Positions 1-9,200 are shown, numbered from the stretch's first letter. The stretch is 64,000 nucleotides of DNA from Dyella_B acidisoli (GCF_049532895.1 NZ_CP064031.1:5332001-5396000), one strand, 5' to 3'. Notes: a model not told the origin generated them from the letters alone. Numbers and translations are program-made.

Positions 1-2
1 CG

Positions 3-728
3 GGCTGGCGCGGCGCCGACGCCATGCCACCTCCGGCGCTACTCGATGCGTTGCGTGCCGCACACAAACGCGGTGCGCGGCTGCTTTCATTCTGTTCCGG
101 CGTATTCGTGTTGGCGGCTGCCGGTGTATTGGATGGTCGTGCCGCGACCACGCACTGGCGCTACGCGCAGGCTTTGGCAGAGCGTTATCCGCGCATTCGT
201 ATCCAACCCGATGTGCTGTACGTCGACGAAGGCCATGTATTGACCTCGGCGGGCAGTGCTGCCGCCATCGATCTTTCGCTGCATCTGATCCGCCGCGACT
301 ACGGTCCGCGCGTCGCCAACCAGGTGGCGCGCCGCGCAGTGGTACCCACGCATCGCGATGGCGGGCAGGCGCAATTCATCCCGGCGCCGCTGCCGGAACA
401 GGGTGCTGCGCTGGGCAAATTGCTGGAATGGATGCGTGGCCATCTGGATCAACCGCTGCAGTTGAACGAGCTGGCTGAGCGCGCACGCATGAGCGAGCGC
501 ACGTTTCTGCGGCGCTTCGAGGAAGCCACCGGTTGCTCGCCCAAGCAATGGTTGATCCAGGAGCGCCTGGGTCGCGCACGCGAATTGCTTGAAGGAAGCC
601 AGTGGCCGGTCGAGCGGATCGCCGATGCCTGCGGTTTCGGCAGCGCCGATACCATGCGCCACCACTTTCGACGGACGTTGAAGGTGAGTCCCGCCCGCTA
701 CCGGGAACGCTTCGCGCATGCGGCATAG
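3..728 (+). CDS. GlxA-family AraC-type transcriptional regulator (5' truncated)
   Basis: The frame is already open at the window edge (first full codon at 3), so the true start lies upstream; the ATG at 24 is internal. The visible part begins in a DJ-1/PfpI-like (class I amidotransferase-like) domain: the stretch with SFCSGVFVLAAAGVLDGR and TTHWR is the conserved nucleophile-elbow region of GlxA-type regulators. The C-terminal ~100 residues hold two AraC helix-turn-helix units (LNELAERARMSERTFLRRF and VERIADACGFGSADTMRHHF). Proteins of this type are cytoplasmic regulators, often of amine or amino-acid catabolism; the DJ-1 domain is thought to sense rather than catalyse. The gene is followed 85 bases later by the S10 peptidase on the same strand. 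Target genes cannot be inferred from this window. Confidence 0.85.
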   Translation, partial: GWRGADAMPPPALLDALRAAHKRGARLLSFCSGVFVLAAAGVLDGRAATTHWRYAQALAERYPRIRIQPDVLYVDEGHVLTSAGSAAAIDLSLHLIRRDYGPRVANQVARRAVVPTHRDGGQAQFIPAPLPEQGAALGKLLEWMRGHLDQPLQLNELAERARMSERTFLRRFEEATGCSPKQWLIQERLGRARELLEGSQWPVERIADACGFGSADTMRHHFRRTLKVSPARYRERFAHAA

Positions 729-813
729 TGACTTCTGGCGTATGAAACTCGGCATGCGCAATGCCTAAGCTGGGAATCCCGGTGCATGAACGCGCCAGCC
801 CCAAGGATTCCTC

Positions 814-2397
814 ATGCGCAAGCTTCCGCTCGCTCTCGCCCTGACCGCGCTCCTGCTCGGCAGTGCCCATGCTGCCGATAAAAAGGACAAGACACCGTCG
901 GACGAAGCGAAGCCCGAAGCTGCCTTGGTGCATCCGCAGGCATCGACCACCGAAGGCTCGGTGACCGTGGAAGGCAAGCACATTGCCTACAAGGCGGTTG
1001 CGGGCACCATCGTGCTGCACGGAAAGGGCGACAAGGAGAACGACCCGACCGTCAGCATGTTCTACGTGGCCTACATCAAGAAAGGCGAAGACGCTGCCAA
1101 GCGCCCGGTCACCTTTATTTACAACGGCGGACCGGGCTCCGCGACGGTGTGGTTGCATATGGGCGCATTCGGTCCGCGCCGTGTTGTGACCAGGGACGAT
1201 AGCCACACGCCGGCTGCGCCGTATCAGCTGGTAAATAACGACTACAGCTTGCTCGATGCCTCCGACCTGGTCTTCATCGATGCTCCCGGTGCTGGTTTCA
1301 GTCGATTGATTGCCAACGATCCCGATGCGTCCAAGCGCGATGAGCAGATGAAGGATCGGCGCAAGGACATCTACAGCGTCGACGGCGACGGCCATGCCTT
1401 TGCACAGTTCATCACCCAGTTCCTGACGCGTTACGGCCGCTGGAATTCGCCGAAATATCTATTCGGCGAAAGCTACGGCACCACGCGTTCGGCGGTGCTG
1501 GCCAACGATCTGGAAAACGAAGAAAGCGTCGATCTCAACGGCGTGATCCTGCTCTCGCAGATTCTCAATTTCGACACCAGCATCGATGGCGCCGACCAGA
1601 ATCCTGGCGTCGACCTGCCTTACGAACTGGCGTTGCCCACGTTTGCCGCCACTGCGTACTACCACCACAAGCTGCCGCAGCAGCCGGCGGCGCTGGAACC
1701 GTTCCTGCAGGACGCGGAGCAGTTTGCGATCGGTGACTATGCGCAGGCGCTGATGCAAGGTTCCAACCTGGACGATGCACGCAAACAGGCCGTTGCCGAA
1801 AAACTGCATCAGTACACCGGTCTTCCCGTGACCTACTTGCTCAAAGCCAATCTGCGCGTCACCGGCGGGATGTTCGAGCACGAACTCCTGGGCGACAGCG
1901 GCGATACCACTGGCCGTTTGGACTCGCGTTTCGCCGGACCGTCGCTCGATCCGCTGAGCAAAGAGGCCGAATACGACCCGCAGTCTTCCGCCATCAGCGC
2001 GGCCTATATCGCCGCCTTCAACGACTACGCGCGCAAAGATTTGAAGTACGGCGCAGATCAGGTCTATCACGAATTTGCTGACGTCAACGACTGGATCTTC
2101 AAGCACAACGGTCACGACGGTGCCGTCAACGTGATGCCGGATCTGGCCAAAGCGATGAAGACCAATCCTGATCTGAAAGTTTTCCTCAACGGTGGTTACT
2201 ACGATCTGGCCACACCGTTCTACGCGGCCGACTACGAAATGCATCACGTGCCCATCCAGCCTGCGCTGATGAGCAATATCCGCTACGCGTGGTATCCATC
2301 CGGGCACATGGTCTACGCGCACGAGGAATCGCTGAAGCTGCTGCACGACAACGTGGCGCAGTTCATCACGCAGACCAATAACGTCAAAGCGCACTAG
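814..2397 (+). CDS. S10 family serine carboxypeptidase-like protein, exported
   Basis: The 527-residue product starts with a classical signal peptide (hydrophobic LPLALALTALLLGS, cleavage after AHA), so it acts in the periplasm or outside. It has the serine carboxypeptidase landmarks in order: the oxyanion-hole motif NGGPGS, the nucleophile motif GESYG (Ser220), the Asp of GGYYDLATPF (Asp464) and the His of SGHMVY (His498), giving a complete Ser-Asp-His triad. Members of S10 remove C-terminal amino acids, usually at acidic pH. The start is supported by AAGGA upstream of the ATG. It stands alone between a regulator and a convergent reductase gene. The physiological substrate is unknown. Confidence 0.9.
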   Translation: MRKLPLALALTALLLGSAHAADKKDKTPSDEAKPEAALVHPQASTTEGSVTVEGKHIAYKAVAGTIVLHGKGDKENDPTVSMFYVAYIKKGEDAAKRPVTFIYNGGPGSATVWLHMGAFGPRRVVTRDDSHTPAAPYQLVNNDYSLLDASDLVFIDAPGAGFSRLIANDPDASKRDEQMKDRRKDIYSVDGDGHAFAQFITQFLTRYGRWNSPKYLFGESYGTTRSAVLANDLENEESVDLNGVILLSQILNFDTSIDGADQNPGVDLPYELALPTFAATAYYHHKLPQQPAALEPFLQDAEQFAIGDYAQALMQGSNLDDARKQAVAEKLHQYTGLPVTYLLKANLRVTGGMFEHELLGDSGDTTGRLDSRFAGPSLDPLSKEAEYDPQSSAISAAYIAAFNDYARKDLKYGADQVYHEFADVNDWIFKHNGHDGAVNVMPDLAKAMKTNPDLKVFLNGGYYDLATPFYAADYEMHHVPIQPALMSNIRYAWYPSGHMVYAHEESLKLLHDNVAQFITQTNNVKAH

Positions 2398-2420
2398 CAT
2401 CGGCTCACCGCGTCGCGCTC

Positions 2421-2442
2421 CCTCCCCGGCATGCAGGGGAGG
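2421..2442. terminator. Hairpin between convergent genes, possible terminator
   Basis: CCTCCCC and GGGGAGG form a 7-bp stem around an 8-base loop, placed between the stop codons of the S10 peptidase (+) and the DHFR-like gene (-). No T-run follows on either strand, so intrinsic termination is only a guess. Confidence 0.35.
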
Positions 2443-2459
2443 AAGCACATCGCCAACTA

Positions 2460-2981
2460 TCATGCGAGAACTTCGTATTCGCTTTGCACCAACCCGCTTG
2501 CGTATTGGCGTGTTGCGATGTGCTTGAGCCGAATGTCCTGTGCGACCGCACCGAACAACGGAACGCCGTTGCCGATCAATACCGGCACACGTGTAATGAT
2601 CAATCGTTGAATGAGTCCGGCGCGTAGAAATCCCTGAATCGTCAGGCCGCCATCCACATAGATATGGTTGATGCCGAGCTTGCCAAGTTTGGCAACGATT
2701 TCCTCGGGTTCACCGACCACGCGCTGCACGAGAGCGCCGGCAGGCGATGGTGCAAGTTCGCGAGTGCTCAATACGAAAACAGGCTTTTTGCCGTACGCCC
2801 ATGAGCCGAAGCCGAGCACCGTCTCATAGGTTTTTCGCCCTATGACGAGTGCGTCCACGGTGCTCATGAATTCGTCGTAGCCGTGCGGCTCCCCACCGCC
2901 TTCCGGCAGAAAGTCGAGCTCGCCATCGGTCCTGGCCATAAAGCCGTCGACGCTGACGCCCACAAAGACAGAAGCTTTCAT
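2460..2981 (-). CDS. Dihydrofolate reductase-like (RibD C-terminal domain) protein
   Basis: Begins with MKASVFVGVSVDGFMART, the typical N-terminus of RibD_C/DHFR-like reductases, and contains DALVIGRKTYETV and the later IYVDGGLTIQGFLRAGLI segment, both family hallmarks of the NADPH-binding fold. The frame stays open upstream to 3095, but the start at 2981 is preceded by GGGAGGGA and gives the standard ~173-residue length. These stand-alone proteins are cytosolic NADPH-dependent reductases whose substrates are mostly undefined; they are not the essential folate enzyme FolA. Convergent with the S10 gene and divergent from the SnoaL-like gene at 3082. Confidence 0.85.
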   Translation of the reverse strand: MKASVFVGVSVDGFMARTDGELDFLPEGGGEPHGYDEFMSTVDALVIGRKTYETVLGFGSWAYGKKPVFVLSTRELAPSPAGALVQRVVGEPEEIVAKLGKLGINHIYVDGGLTIQGFLRAGLIQRLIITRVPVLIGNGVPLFGAVAQDIRLKHIATRQYASGLVQSEYEVLA

Positions 2982-3081
2982 CGCAGTCCCTCCCGAGGAT
3001 GACGACGATGCGTTATAGGCTCCACCTTGGCGGCAAACCACGCAAGTCCGGTATGCTGGTTTCACTCCAGGGAGAAACGCC

Positions 3082-3453
3082 ATGCGTGCGCTCATCGACC
3101 GCTACCTCGACGCCTACAACCACATCGACGTCGATGCCATGCTTGCCACCATGCATAGCGAAGTAATTTTCGAGAACTACACGGCTGGCGTGCTCAGTGT
3201 GCGCACCGTGGGCGCGTATGAACTGCGTCATCTGGCGGAGAGTTCGCGCTACCTGTTCTCCGCGCGCCATCAGACCATCACCCGCTATAGCGAAGTCGAC
3301 GGCGTAGCGCATGCGCAAATCCATTTCCAGGGCACCTTCGCCGTCGACCTGCCCAATGGCATACGGGCAGGCCAAAGCATTGCCCTGGATGGGCGCAGCG
3401 AATACCGCGAGCGTGATGGTCTGTTGATCTACATTGCTGACTACAGCGACTAA
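3082..3453 (+). CDS. SnoaL-like / NTF2-fold protein
   Basis: A 123-residue protein that opens with RALIDRYLDAYNHIDVDAML, the helix that starts most SnoaL-like proteins, then alternating strands (HSEVIFEN, AHAQIHFQGTF, RDGLLIYIADY) consistent with the cone-shaped NTF2 fold. Such proteins may be polyketide-type cyclases, isomerases or simply ligand-binding proteins, and no catalytic residue can be assigned here. Start supported by AGGGAGA eight bases upstream. It is divergent from the DHFR-like gene with about 100 bases between starts, so the two may share a regulatory region. Confidence 0.75.
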   Translation: MRALIDRYLDAYNHIDVDAMLATMHSEVIFENYTAGVLSVRTVGAYELRHLAESSRYLFSARHQTITRYSEVDGVAHAQIHFQGTFAVDLPNGIRAGQSIALDGRSEYRERDGLLIYIADYSD

Positions 3454-3474
3454 TCAGTGGTCACAGCAGTGAAT

Positions 3475-3548
3475 CGTAGGTTGGGGTGCAAACCCCAACG
3501 TCGCGATGTGTGAAGATGGCGATGTTGGGGCTTGCACCCCAACCTACG
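3475..3548. repeat. GTAG-type REP doublet
   Basis: Two inverted copies of a short palindromic unit. The left unit begins CGTAG and carries GTTGGGG...CCCCAAC; the right unit is its mirror and ends CTACG. The whole 74 bases can fold as one long hairpin or two small ones. The GTAG foot and inner stem match the REP/SMAG architecture known in Stenotrophomonas and relatives. Similar doublets lie at 33198-33271 and 46784-46858. Confidence 0.8.
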
Positions 3549-3609
3549 AACTGCTGCCGTCATGCGATGCATTTGCATTCGCCGCCCCGACACCTGCGGC
3601 AGGATCGGA

Positions 3610-4059
3610 TCAGCGCTTCTGCACCATGACCACCTTGGTCTTTGGAATCGAGTCGTGCCAGCCTTCGCGCCCGAAGAACGAGAAGGGTTCGAAAGGAATG
3701 AAACGGCAAAGCGTGCGTCCAAGAATCTGCCCGAAACTCGGTTTTTCCCCTGTAGCGTTGACGACCACCGTGCCCAGGATGAATTTGCCCGGCGTGCGCT
3801 GCCAGACGCCTTCGAAGATCAGGTAGTAACCGATAAGCACCGTGAAACCTATCAGTTGCCAAGGCATTCCCGCCGCACCTTGGCCTCCACGCGTTATGCC
3901 GACAGCGAAGCCGATAACAAAGATGATGAGATAGAAGAACACGTAATCGATCAGCAGCGTGCCGAAACGGCGTCCCTTGCTTGCCAACTCATGCTGAATG
4001 TCATCGCGTTCCCCAACGACGCTGGTGGGCGGCGAATAAGGGTTGTATTCGGTGTTCAT
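3610..4059 (-). CDS. RDD family membrane protein
   Basis: A 149-residue protein with a polar N-terminus (NPYSPPTS) followed by the RDD-type signature: a first basic/acidic motif before the first membrane helix (RRFGTLLIDYVFFYLIIFVIG), a second helix (IGFTVLIGYYLIFEGVW) and the conserved TPGKFILGTVVVNATGEKPS loop that follows it. The family sits in the cytoplasmic membrane; a few members have been proposed as Na+/H+ or Na+/Li+ transporters, most are uncharacterised. No operon partner is evident; the next gene on the same strand begins upstream at 4499. Confidence 0.85.
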   Translation of the reverse strand: MNTEYNPYSPPTSVVGERDDIQHELASKGRRFGTLLIDYVFFYLIIFVIGFAVGITRGGQGAAGMPWQLIGFTVLIGYYLIFEGVWQRTPGKFILGTVVVNATGEKPSFGQILGRTLCRFIPFEPFSFFGREGWHDSIPKTKVVMVQKR

Positions 4060-4151
4060 AGGTCTCCTCCTTGGTTGATACCTGCAAATCGAATGGCGTT
4101 AGCTGCATGCAGCCGATGGATGGGTACTGCTTGTCATTGCCTTGCGGTGGA

Positions 4152-4499
4152 TCACGGATGGCGCATCGCTTTCAGCCAGCCGCCCGAAAGAACGAACCGC
4201 GGAAACGTAATCCACTGTTCGAGAAAGATGCGCGAGACGGCGTTGATCGGGCTGGTGAAGGGTTCGGGTAGTACAGCTTCTTGTCGGTGCCCGCGACCCT
4301 GCAATGCAACGGACAGCACCATCGCCGCCAACCCGGCAAACCCGATGATCCAGAAACCTTTGATAATCGCGACGACCAGCGCGACATTGCCGGCGAGGAA
4401 TACCGGCACGACGAAAATGTGCAGCAGCAGATTGATTCGCGACTGGTGGTAGCGCGAATAGCCATTCCATTGCCAGCCTAGCAATTGTGCGATCCCCAC
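4152..4499 (-). CDS. Small membrane protein, Mpo1/DUF962-like
   Basis: A 115-residue protein with NGYSRYHQSRINLLLHIFVVPVFLAGN near the N-terminus. The spacing of Tyr, His, Asn and a second His before a membrane helix resembles the DUF962/Mpo1 (YGL010w-like) family, whose yeast member is an iron-dependent dioxygenase of 2-hydroxy fatty acids. Two hydrophobic segments follow (ALVVAIIKGFWIIGFAGLAAMVL). It is shorter than typical Mpo1 proteins and does not show every motif, so the family assignment is tentative and no enzymatic role is claimed. Encoded in the same direction as the RDD gene and the Lhr helicase, but spacings do not argue for an operon. Confidence 0.55.
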   Translation of the reverse strand: MGIAQLLGWQWNGYSRYHQSRINLLLHIFVVPVFLAGNVALVVAIIKGFWIIGFAGLAAMVLSVALQGRGHRQEAVLPEPFTSPINAVSRIFLEQWITFPRFVLSGGWLKAMRHP

Positions 4500-4556
4500 A
4501 AGCGCCCCCTGATGTTCCGCGCGACAGGCTTAACTTAGCGGAGAAAGCATGCGATG

Positions 4557-7500
4557 TCAGCGATGCACGTACGTTACATCGCTGGTGCCATCCGGCTCCG
4601 GCCGCCGTAATAACGCGTTATACCAGCGGCGCTGCTGCACGAGATCGCCTTCGATTAGCCATTGCGGTTTGCTGGCGACCAAGGCGGCCACCGGTATGCC
4701 GTCTTCGTATAGCACGCGCGTACCGGCCAGCGCAGGCAGGCGGTCGCCGGCAAGGACGGTGCCGACCAAGTTGAGGGGATCGCTGCCGCTTAAGGTGACG
4801 CGTTGCTGTTCCAGCGGACGCAAGCGGATGCTGCGCAGATGCGCAATGGCTTCGGGCAGCGCGAACTGTTCGCCGACCAGACCTTCCACGAAGCGGCCAC
4901 CACGAATTTCGCCGCGCGCTTCCAGTCGATGGTAGACACGAAGCAGTTCGCGCCAGGAAGGAAGCCACGCGGCTTCGCGTTCGAGCAGTTTCCAGAAGAC
5001 GACGCCGTAGCGGCGCAGCAGCACGCGGGCGATGTGTTCGGTGGTTTCGTCTTGCGAAATTTCTCGCGAGGTTGGCCCCTCACCCCGGCCCTCTCCCCGG
5101 AGGGGAGAGGGAGATATACGGCGGACCACCGACCAGCGTCCTGCATCTTCGATTTCACTCAGCGTATGTCGCCGCACGCGGCGATGTCTGGGCGATTCGC
5201 GTTTGGCAGCAGGTGTGAGCAGCGCACGCAGGCCGGCGAAGCTGTCGGAAGTGACGCGGCCGGCGGAAACCAGTTCACCCAGCGCGTCTTCCAATTCGGT
5301 ACGCAGCAGGTGCGCGGCATCGATCAGTTCGTCGAAGAACAGCGCGCCGTGGGCTGCCAGCGCATCGGCGACAGCTTGGGCACGGGAAGACAGCAATGTT
5401 TCCTGTTCCTGATTGCGATCGGCCAGCGACGTCCAGATCGGCAGCTGCCGACGCGGCAGCAGCACAATGGGCGTGGCACGTACGGGCCCGCCGCTGCCGC
5501 CGCCACTACGCAGGCGGTTCCAACCGATTCGACCGGCGCGGCACAACTCGTCCAGCCAGCGGCTGGAGTAATCCTCGATACGCGAGGCAAGCAATTCGCT
5601 TTCCCATGCACCTGCAGCAGCTTCGTAACCTTCCATTTGATGGAGCACGGCGCTAAGCGCATCGGGCCCGCTGAGTTTCGTGCCGGCGGTGGCGTGCTGC
5701 CATTCGAGCAGGAAGCGCATCAGGTCGCGGCGACTGACGGGTTCGATCTCCCGACGCAGGCGGCCGATGGTGTAGCGGTGGATGCGTGCGAGCAGATGGC
5801 GTTCGCACCATTCGGTCTCGGTCGCATCCGGCGTGAAGCGGCCCTGCATGACGTAGCCTTCGGATTGCAGGCGGATCAGGGCGAGTTCGATGTCGCCTGG
5901 ATCGACTCGCATCGACATCGCGAGCGATGCAACGGTGCTGGGACCGAGACCGGTAAGACGGCCGCGTATGAGTTCGAGCAGTGCGTCTTCGCGGGTCCAG
6001 GTTTGTGCGGCGTATTCGGCGGGAGCAGTGATCGACGGATTCAGTGCGGCATGTCTATGTACTGCTCGCCACAGAGGAAGTTTTTCAGCGCAGATCCACA
6101 TGCTCTTTCCCTTCTCCCCTCCGGGGAGAAGGTGGCCCGAAGGGTCGGATGAGGGGCCACGGCTTGCGTGATTGTTGGAAAGTGCGATCGCGCTGTTGGA
6201 AGTGTTTGGCGAGGTTTGCCCCTCACCCCCGCCCTCTCCCCGAAGGGGAGAGGGCGTAAGAAGTGTGGCGCGATGAACGTTGGCGAGCTTGTGCAACGAG
6301 TCAAGCCATCCATCATTCGTTCGAATATCTTCGTCAGTCACGAAACCCAGCACATTGAGCGCCTCGTGCATCTCATCCGCGCTGCGCACTTCCGGCCACG
6401 CCTCGCTGCGCACCGCGGCGATCGCCTCCGGATCAAGCTTGGCCAGATCGTCCGTATCTTCGATACCGTTCCAGTGACGTGTTTGCACGGCGCGCGTACG
6501 ACGCTCTTCCAGCGGCGCATCGTCAAGGAATGCATAAGGTGCTGCGTTGAGCACTTCGCTGGCCAGTGGGCTGGGTGCGGTGAGGTCGCGCGCGACGACC
6601 GTGATCGCGCCGGATTCCATCTGCTTGAGAACATCCAGCAACCCGTCCACGTCCATCGCTTCGCGCAAGCAATCGTGCAACGTCTGGTTGACCAGCGGGT
6701 GATCGGGAATTTGCCGTTCACCTACGATGTTTTCCAGGCACGCCACTTGATCGGGAAAGACGCTGGCAAGCAAATCTTCGCTCTTCATGCGTTGCAGCGG
6801 AGCAGGTACTTTCTTGCCGCCGGCATAACGCGGCAAAGCAAGCGCTGTAACCGCATTCCAGCGCCAACGCACCGGAAACAGCGGTGCATCCAGCAGCGCC
6901 TGCACCAGCACGTGCTCAGCAGTGTTGCTGTGCAGATAGCGCGCGACTTCGATCAACGGAAAGCTGTGGCTGGTGGACAGCGACAGTACGATCGCGTTCT
7001 CGGTGGCGGCGGCCTGCAATTCGAAATTGAACTGGCGACAGAAACGTTTGCGCAGGGCCAAACCCCATGCTTTGTTGATGCGGCTGCCCCACGGTGTATG
7101 GATCACCAATTGCGTGCCGCCGGATTCGTCGAAGAAGCGCTCGAAAACCAGTGTCGACTTCGTGGGCATGACGCCGAGCGCTGCTTTGGCCTTGGCCAGG
7201 TATTCCACGATCTGCTGCGCGGCGGATTCGTTCAGACCCAGCGTTTCGCGCAGCCAGTCGAAGGCGACCTGCACACCATCGGCATCGATGCGCGTCGATA
7301 GTTCTTCGCGCAGGCGCGACACGCCTTCCGACAATTCATTGCTGCGGCCCGGCGCTTCACCCAGCCAGAACGGAAGGCTCGGCGGTGCGCCTTGCGCATC
7401 TTCCACCCGCACGCGATCGCGCTCCACGCGCTGGATGCGATAGCTGGTGTTGCCGAGCTGGAAGATGTCGCCGGCCATGCTCTCGATGGCGAAGTCTTCG

Positions 7501-9200
7501 TTGATGGTGCCGACGATAGTGGCTTGCGGCTCCAGCACGACCAGGTAATCGGCGGTGTCGGGAATGGTGCCGCCTGATGTAACCGCGGTGAGTCGCGCAC
7601 CGCGCCGTGCGCGCAACTCGTGATGCACGGCGTCGCGATGGATGTAGGCAGCACGCGCACCGCGCCGTGTGCTGAAACCTTCGGCCAGCATGCGTACCAC
7701 AGCGTTGAAGGTTTCGCGCGGCAGCGTGCGATACGGATACGCGCGGCGCACCAGATCGAACAGCGCGTCTTCATTCCATTCCGCACACGCGATTTCGGCC
7801 ACGATTTGCTGGGCCAGCACGTCGATCGGTTGCGGCGGCTGTACCAGCGTATCGAGCTCGCCGCGGCGCACGCAGTCGAGCAAGGCGGCGCATTCGATCA
7901 AATCGTCGCGGCTGCTTGGGAACAAGCGTGCTTTCGGCGTGCCGTTCACGGCGTGGCCAGAACGGCCGGCGCGCTGCAAAAACGCGGCAATGGAGCGCGG
8001 CGAGGAAAGCTGACATACGAGATCGACGTCGCCGATGTCGATACCCAACTCCAGCGATGCGGTAGCTACCAGCACTTTCAGCTCGCCGCGCTTCAAGCGT
8101 TGCTCGGCATCCAGGCGATGCTCTTTGGCGAGGCTGCCATGATGGGCCGCAACGGCTTCATGTCCGATGCGCTCGGACAAATGTCGCGCCAGGCGTTCAG
8201 CCATGCGTCGCGTATTGACGAACACCAGCGTGGTGCGGTGCTGCTCGACCAGTTGCGCGAGCTGGTTGTAGACCAGCTCCCACATGTCGTTGGACATCAC
8301 CGCTTCCAGCGGTACGGGCGGCACTTCGATAGCGAGATCGCGTGCGCGGGTGTGGCCGACGTCGATGATGGTGCAGTGGATGCTTTTCTCCCTCACCCCT
8401 CCGGGGAGAGGGTTGGGGTGAGGGGTCGCTCTTGCGAAGAGGTCTGTAATGATGGGTTGGGGCTTTTCTGGAGTTTCTCGCGAGGTTGACCCCTCACCCC
8501 AGCCCTCTCCCCGGAGGGGAGAGGGGGCAAGGCCGGTGCCCTGCCCTACCAAAAACTTCGCCACGTCCTCGATCGGCTTCTGCGTCGCCGACAAACCAAT
8601 TCGTTGCAACGGCCGCTGGCACAACGCTTCCAATCGCTCCAGCGTCAGTGCCAGATGCGCACCGCGCTTGCTCGTCGCGACAGCATGGATTTCGTCCACG
8701 ATCACGCTGCGCACACTCTTGAGCATCTCGCGACCGGACAGCGAACCCATCAGCACGTACAGCGATTCCGGTGTCGTCACCAGAATGTGCGGCGGTGCTT
8801 TGCGCATCAGGCTGCGTTCGGCTTGCGGCGTATCGCCGGTGCGCACAGCGGTGCGGATGGGTGCGCCGGGCAGGCCGAGTTTTTCCAGCTCGATGCCGAT
8901 GCCTTCCAGCGGCGCTTCGAGGTTGATGTGGATGTCATTCGACAACGCTTTCAGCGGCGATACGTACACCACGCGCGTCTCGTCCGGCAGCGTGCCACCG
9001 CGCGCGACACCTTCTTGCACCAGTTGATCGATCGCGGCGAGAAACGCAGTGAGCGTTTTACCCGAACCGGTGGGCGCGGCCACCAGCGTGTGCTGCCCTG
9101 CCCGGATCGCCGGCCATGCCGCGGCCTGCGCAGAAGTTGGCGCAGGAAACGTGGCTTCGAACCACGCGGAAACGGCGGGATGGAAATTCTGCAAAGGCAT
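4557..9200 (-). CDS. lhr: Lhr-type large ATP-dependent helicase
   Basis: The 1,547-residue product has superfamily 2 helicase motifs in order: Walker A APTGSGKT (Lys48), DEIH box (169-172), SAT motif III (204-206), then TLVFVNTRR and the RxxRAGRSGH motif VI, followed by the long Lhr-specific C-terminal regions. Length is like E. coli Lhr, which acts in DNA repair or recombination. Three stretches do not belong to the family and are translations of palindromic repeats: about residues 221-272, 980-1034 and 1361-1377, each containing the signature PSPLRGEG. The first lies directly after motif III, in a linker of the helicase core. The frame is preserved through all three, so a full-length product is expected. 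ATG at 9200 is the only sensible start. Confidence 0.9.
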   Translation of the reverse strand: MPLQNFHPAVSAWFEATFPAPTSAQAAAWPAIRAGQHTLVAAPTGSGKTLTAFLAAIDQLVQEGVARGGTLPDETRVVYVSPLKALSNDIHINLEAPLEGIGIELEKLGLPGAPIRTAVRTGDTPQAERSLMRKAPPHILVTTPESLYVLMGSLSGREMLKSVRSVIVDEIHAVATSKRGAHLALTLERLEALCQRPLQRIGLSATQKPIEDVAKFLVGQGTGLAPSPLRGEGWGEGSTSRETPEKPQPIITDLFARATPHPNPLPGGVREKSIHCTIIDVGHTRARDLAIEVPPVPLEAVMSNDMWELVYNQLAQLVEQHRTTLVFVNTRRMAERLARHLSERIGHEAVAAHHGSLAKEHRLDAEQRLKRGELKVLVATASLELGIDIGDVDLVCQLSSPRSIAAFLQRAGRSGHAVNGTPKARLFPSSRDDLIECAALLDCVRRGELDTLVQPPQPIDVLAQQIVAEIACAEWNEDALFDLVRRAYPYRTLPRETFNAVVRMLAEGFSTRRGARAAYIHRDAVHHELRARRGARLTAVTSGGTIPDTADYLVVLEPQATIVGTINEDFAIESMAGDIFQLGNTSYRIQRVERDRVRVEDAQGAPPSLPFWLGEAPGRSNELSEGVSRLREELSTRIDADGVQVAFDWLRETLGLNESAAQQIVEYLAKAKAALGVMPTKSTLVFERFFDESGGTQLVIHTPWGSRINKAWGLALRKRFCRQFNFELQAAATENAIVLSLSTSHSFPLIEVARYLHSNTAEHVLVQALLDAPLFPVRWRWNAVTALALPRYAGGKKVPAPLQRMKSEDLLASVFPDQVACLENIVGERQIPDHPLVNQTLHDCLREAMDVDGLLDVLKQMESGAITVVARDLTAPSPLASEVLNAAPYAFLDDAPLEERRTRAVQTRHWNGIEDTDDLAKLDPEAIAAVRSEAWPEVRSADEMHEALNVLGFVTDEDIRTNDGWLDSLHKLANVHRATLLTPSPLRGEGGGEGQTSPNTSNSAIALSNNHASRGPSSDPSGHLLPGGEKGKSMWICAEKLPLWRAVHRHAALNPSITAPAEYAAQTWTREDALLELIRGRLTGLGPSTVASLAMSMRVDPGDIELALIRLQSEGYVMQGRFTPDATETEWCERHLLARIHRYTIGRLRREIEPVSRRDLMRFLLEWQHATAGTKLSGPDALSAVLHQMEGYEAAAGAWESELLASRIEDYSSRWLDELCRAGRIGWNRLRSGGGSGGPVRATPIVLLPRRQLPIWTSLADRNQEQETLLSSRAQAVADALAAHGALFFDELIDAAHLLRTELEDALGELVSAGRVTSDSFAGLRALLTPAAKRESPRHRRVRRHTLSEIEDAGRWSVVRRISPSPLRGEGRGEGPTSREISQDETTEHIARVLLRRYGVVFWKLLEREAAWLPSWRELLRVYHRLEARGEIRGGRFVEGLVGEQFALPEAIAHLRSIRLRPLEQQRVTLSGSDPLNLVGTVLAGDRLPALAGTRVLYEDGIPVAALVASKPQWLIEGDLVQQRRWYNALLRRPEPDGTSDVTYVHR
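5074..5112. repeat. CCCTCTCCC palindromic element, single copy inside lhr
   Basis: Tail CCCCTCACCCC followed by the stem CCCTCTCCCC GG AGGGGAGAGGG. It is read in frame on the minus strand as SPSPLRGEGRGEG. The preceding TTTCTCGCGAGGTTG block is shared with the copy near 8475, so the mobile unit is longer than the stem. Confidence 0.85.
6108..6255. repeat. Palindromic element doublet, tail-to-tail, inside lhr
   Basis: A stem CCTTCTCCCC/GGGGAGAAGG with tail GGATGAGGGG, about 60 bases of spacer, then a second element in opposite orientation (tail CCCCTCACCCCC, stem CCCTCTCCCC/GGGGAGAGGG). The whole doublet is translated in frame within lhr as an insertion of about 50 residues that begins TPSPLRGEG and ends HLLPGGEKGKS. 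Confidence 0.85.
8389..8528. repeat. Palindromic element doublet, tail-to-tail, inside lhr
   Basis: Two copies face each other through their GGGGTGAGGGG tails; outer stems are ACCCCTCCGGGGAGAGGG and CCCTCTCCCC/GGGGAGAGGG. Read in frame in lhr as about 50 extra residues containing PSPLRGEGWGEG and PHPNPLPGG, just after helicase motif III. Confidence 0.85.

Noticed and set aside
2982..3095. N-terminal extension of the DHFR-like gene
   Set aside because: Contains a Ser run and overlaps the divergent SnoaL-like start; the family N-terminus and a GGGAGGGA site support 2981.
5074..8528. Recurring units considered as a CRISPR array
   Set aside because: Units are palindromes in alternating orientation with unequal spacing inside a coding gene, and no cas gene is present.
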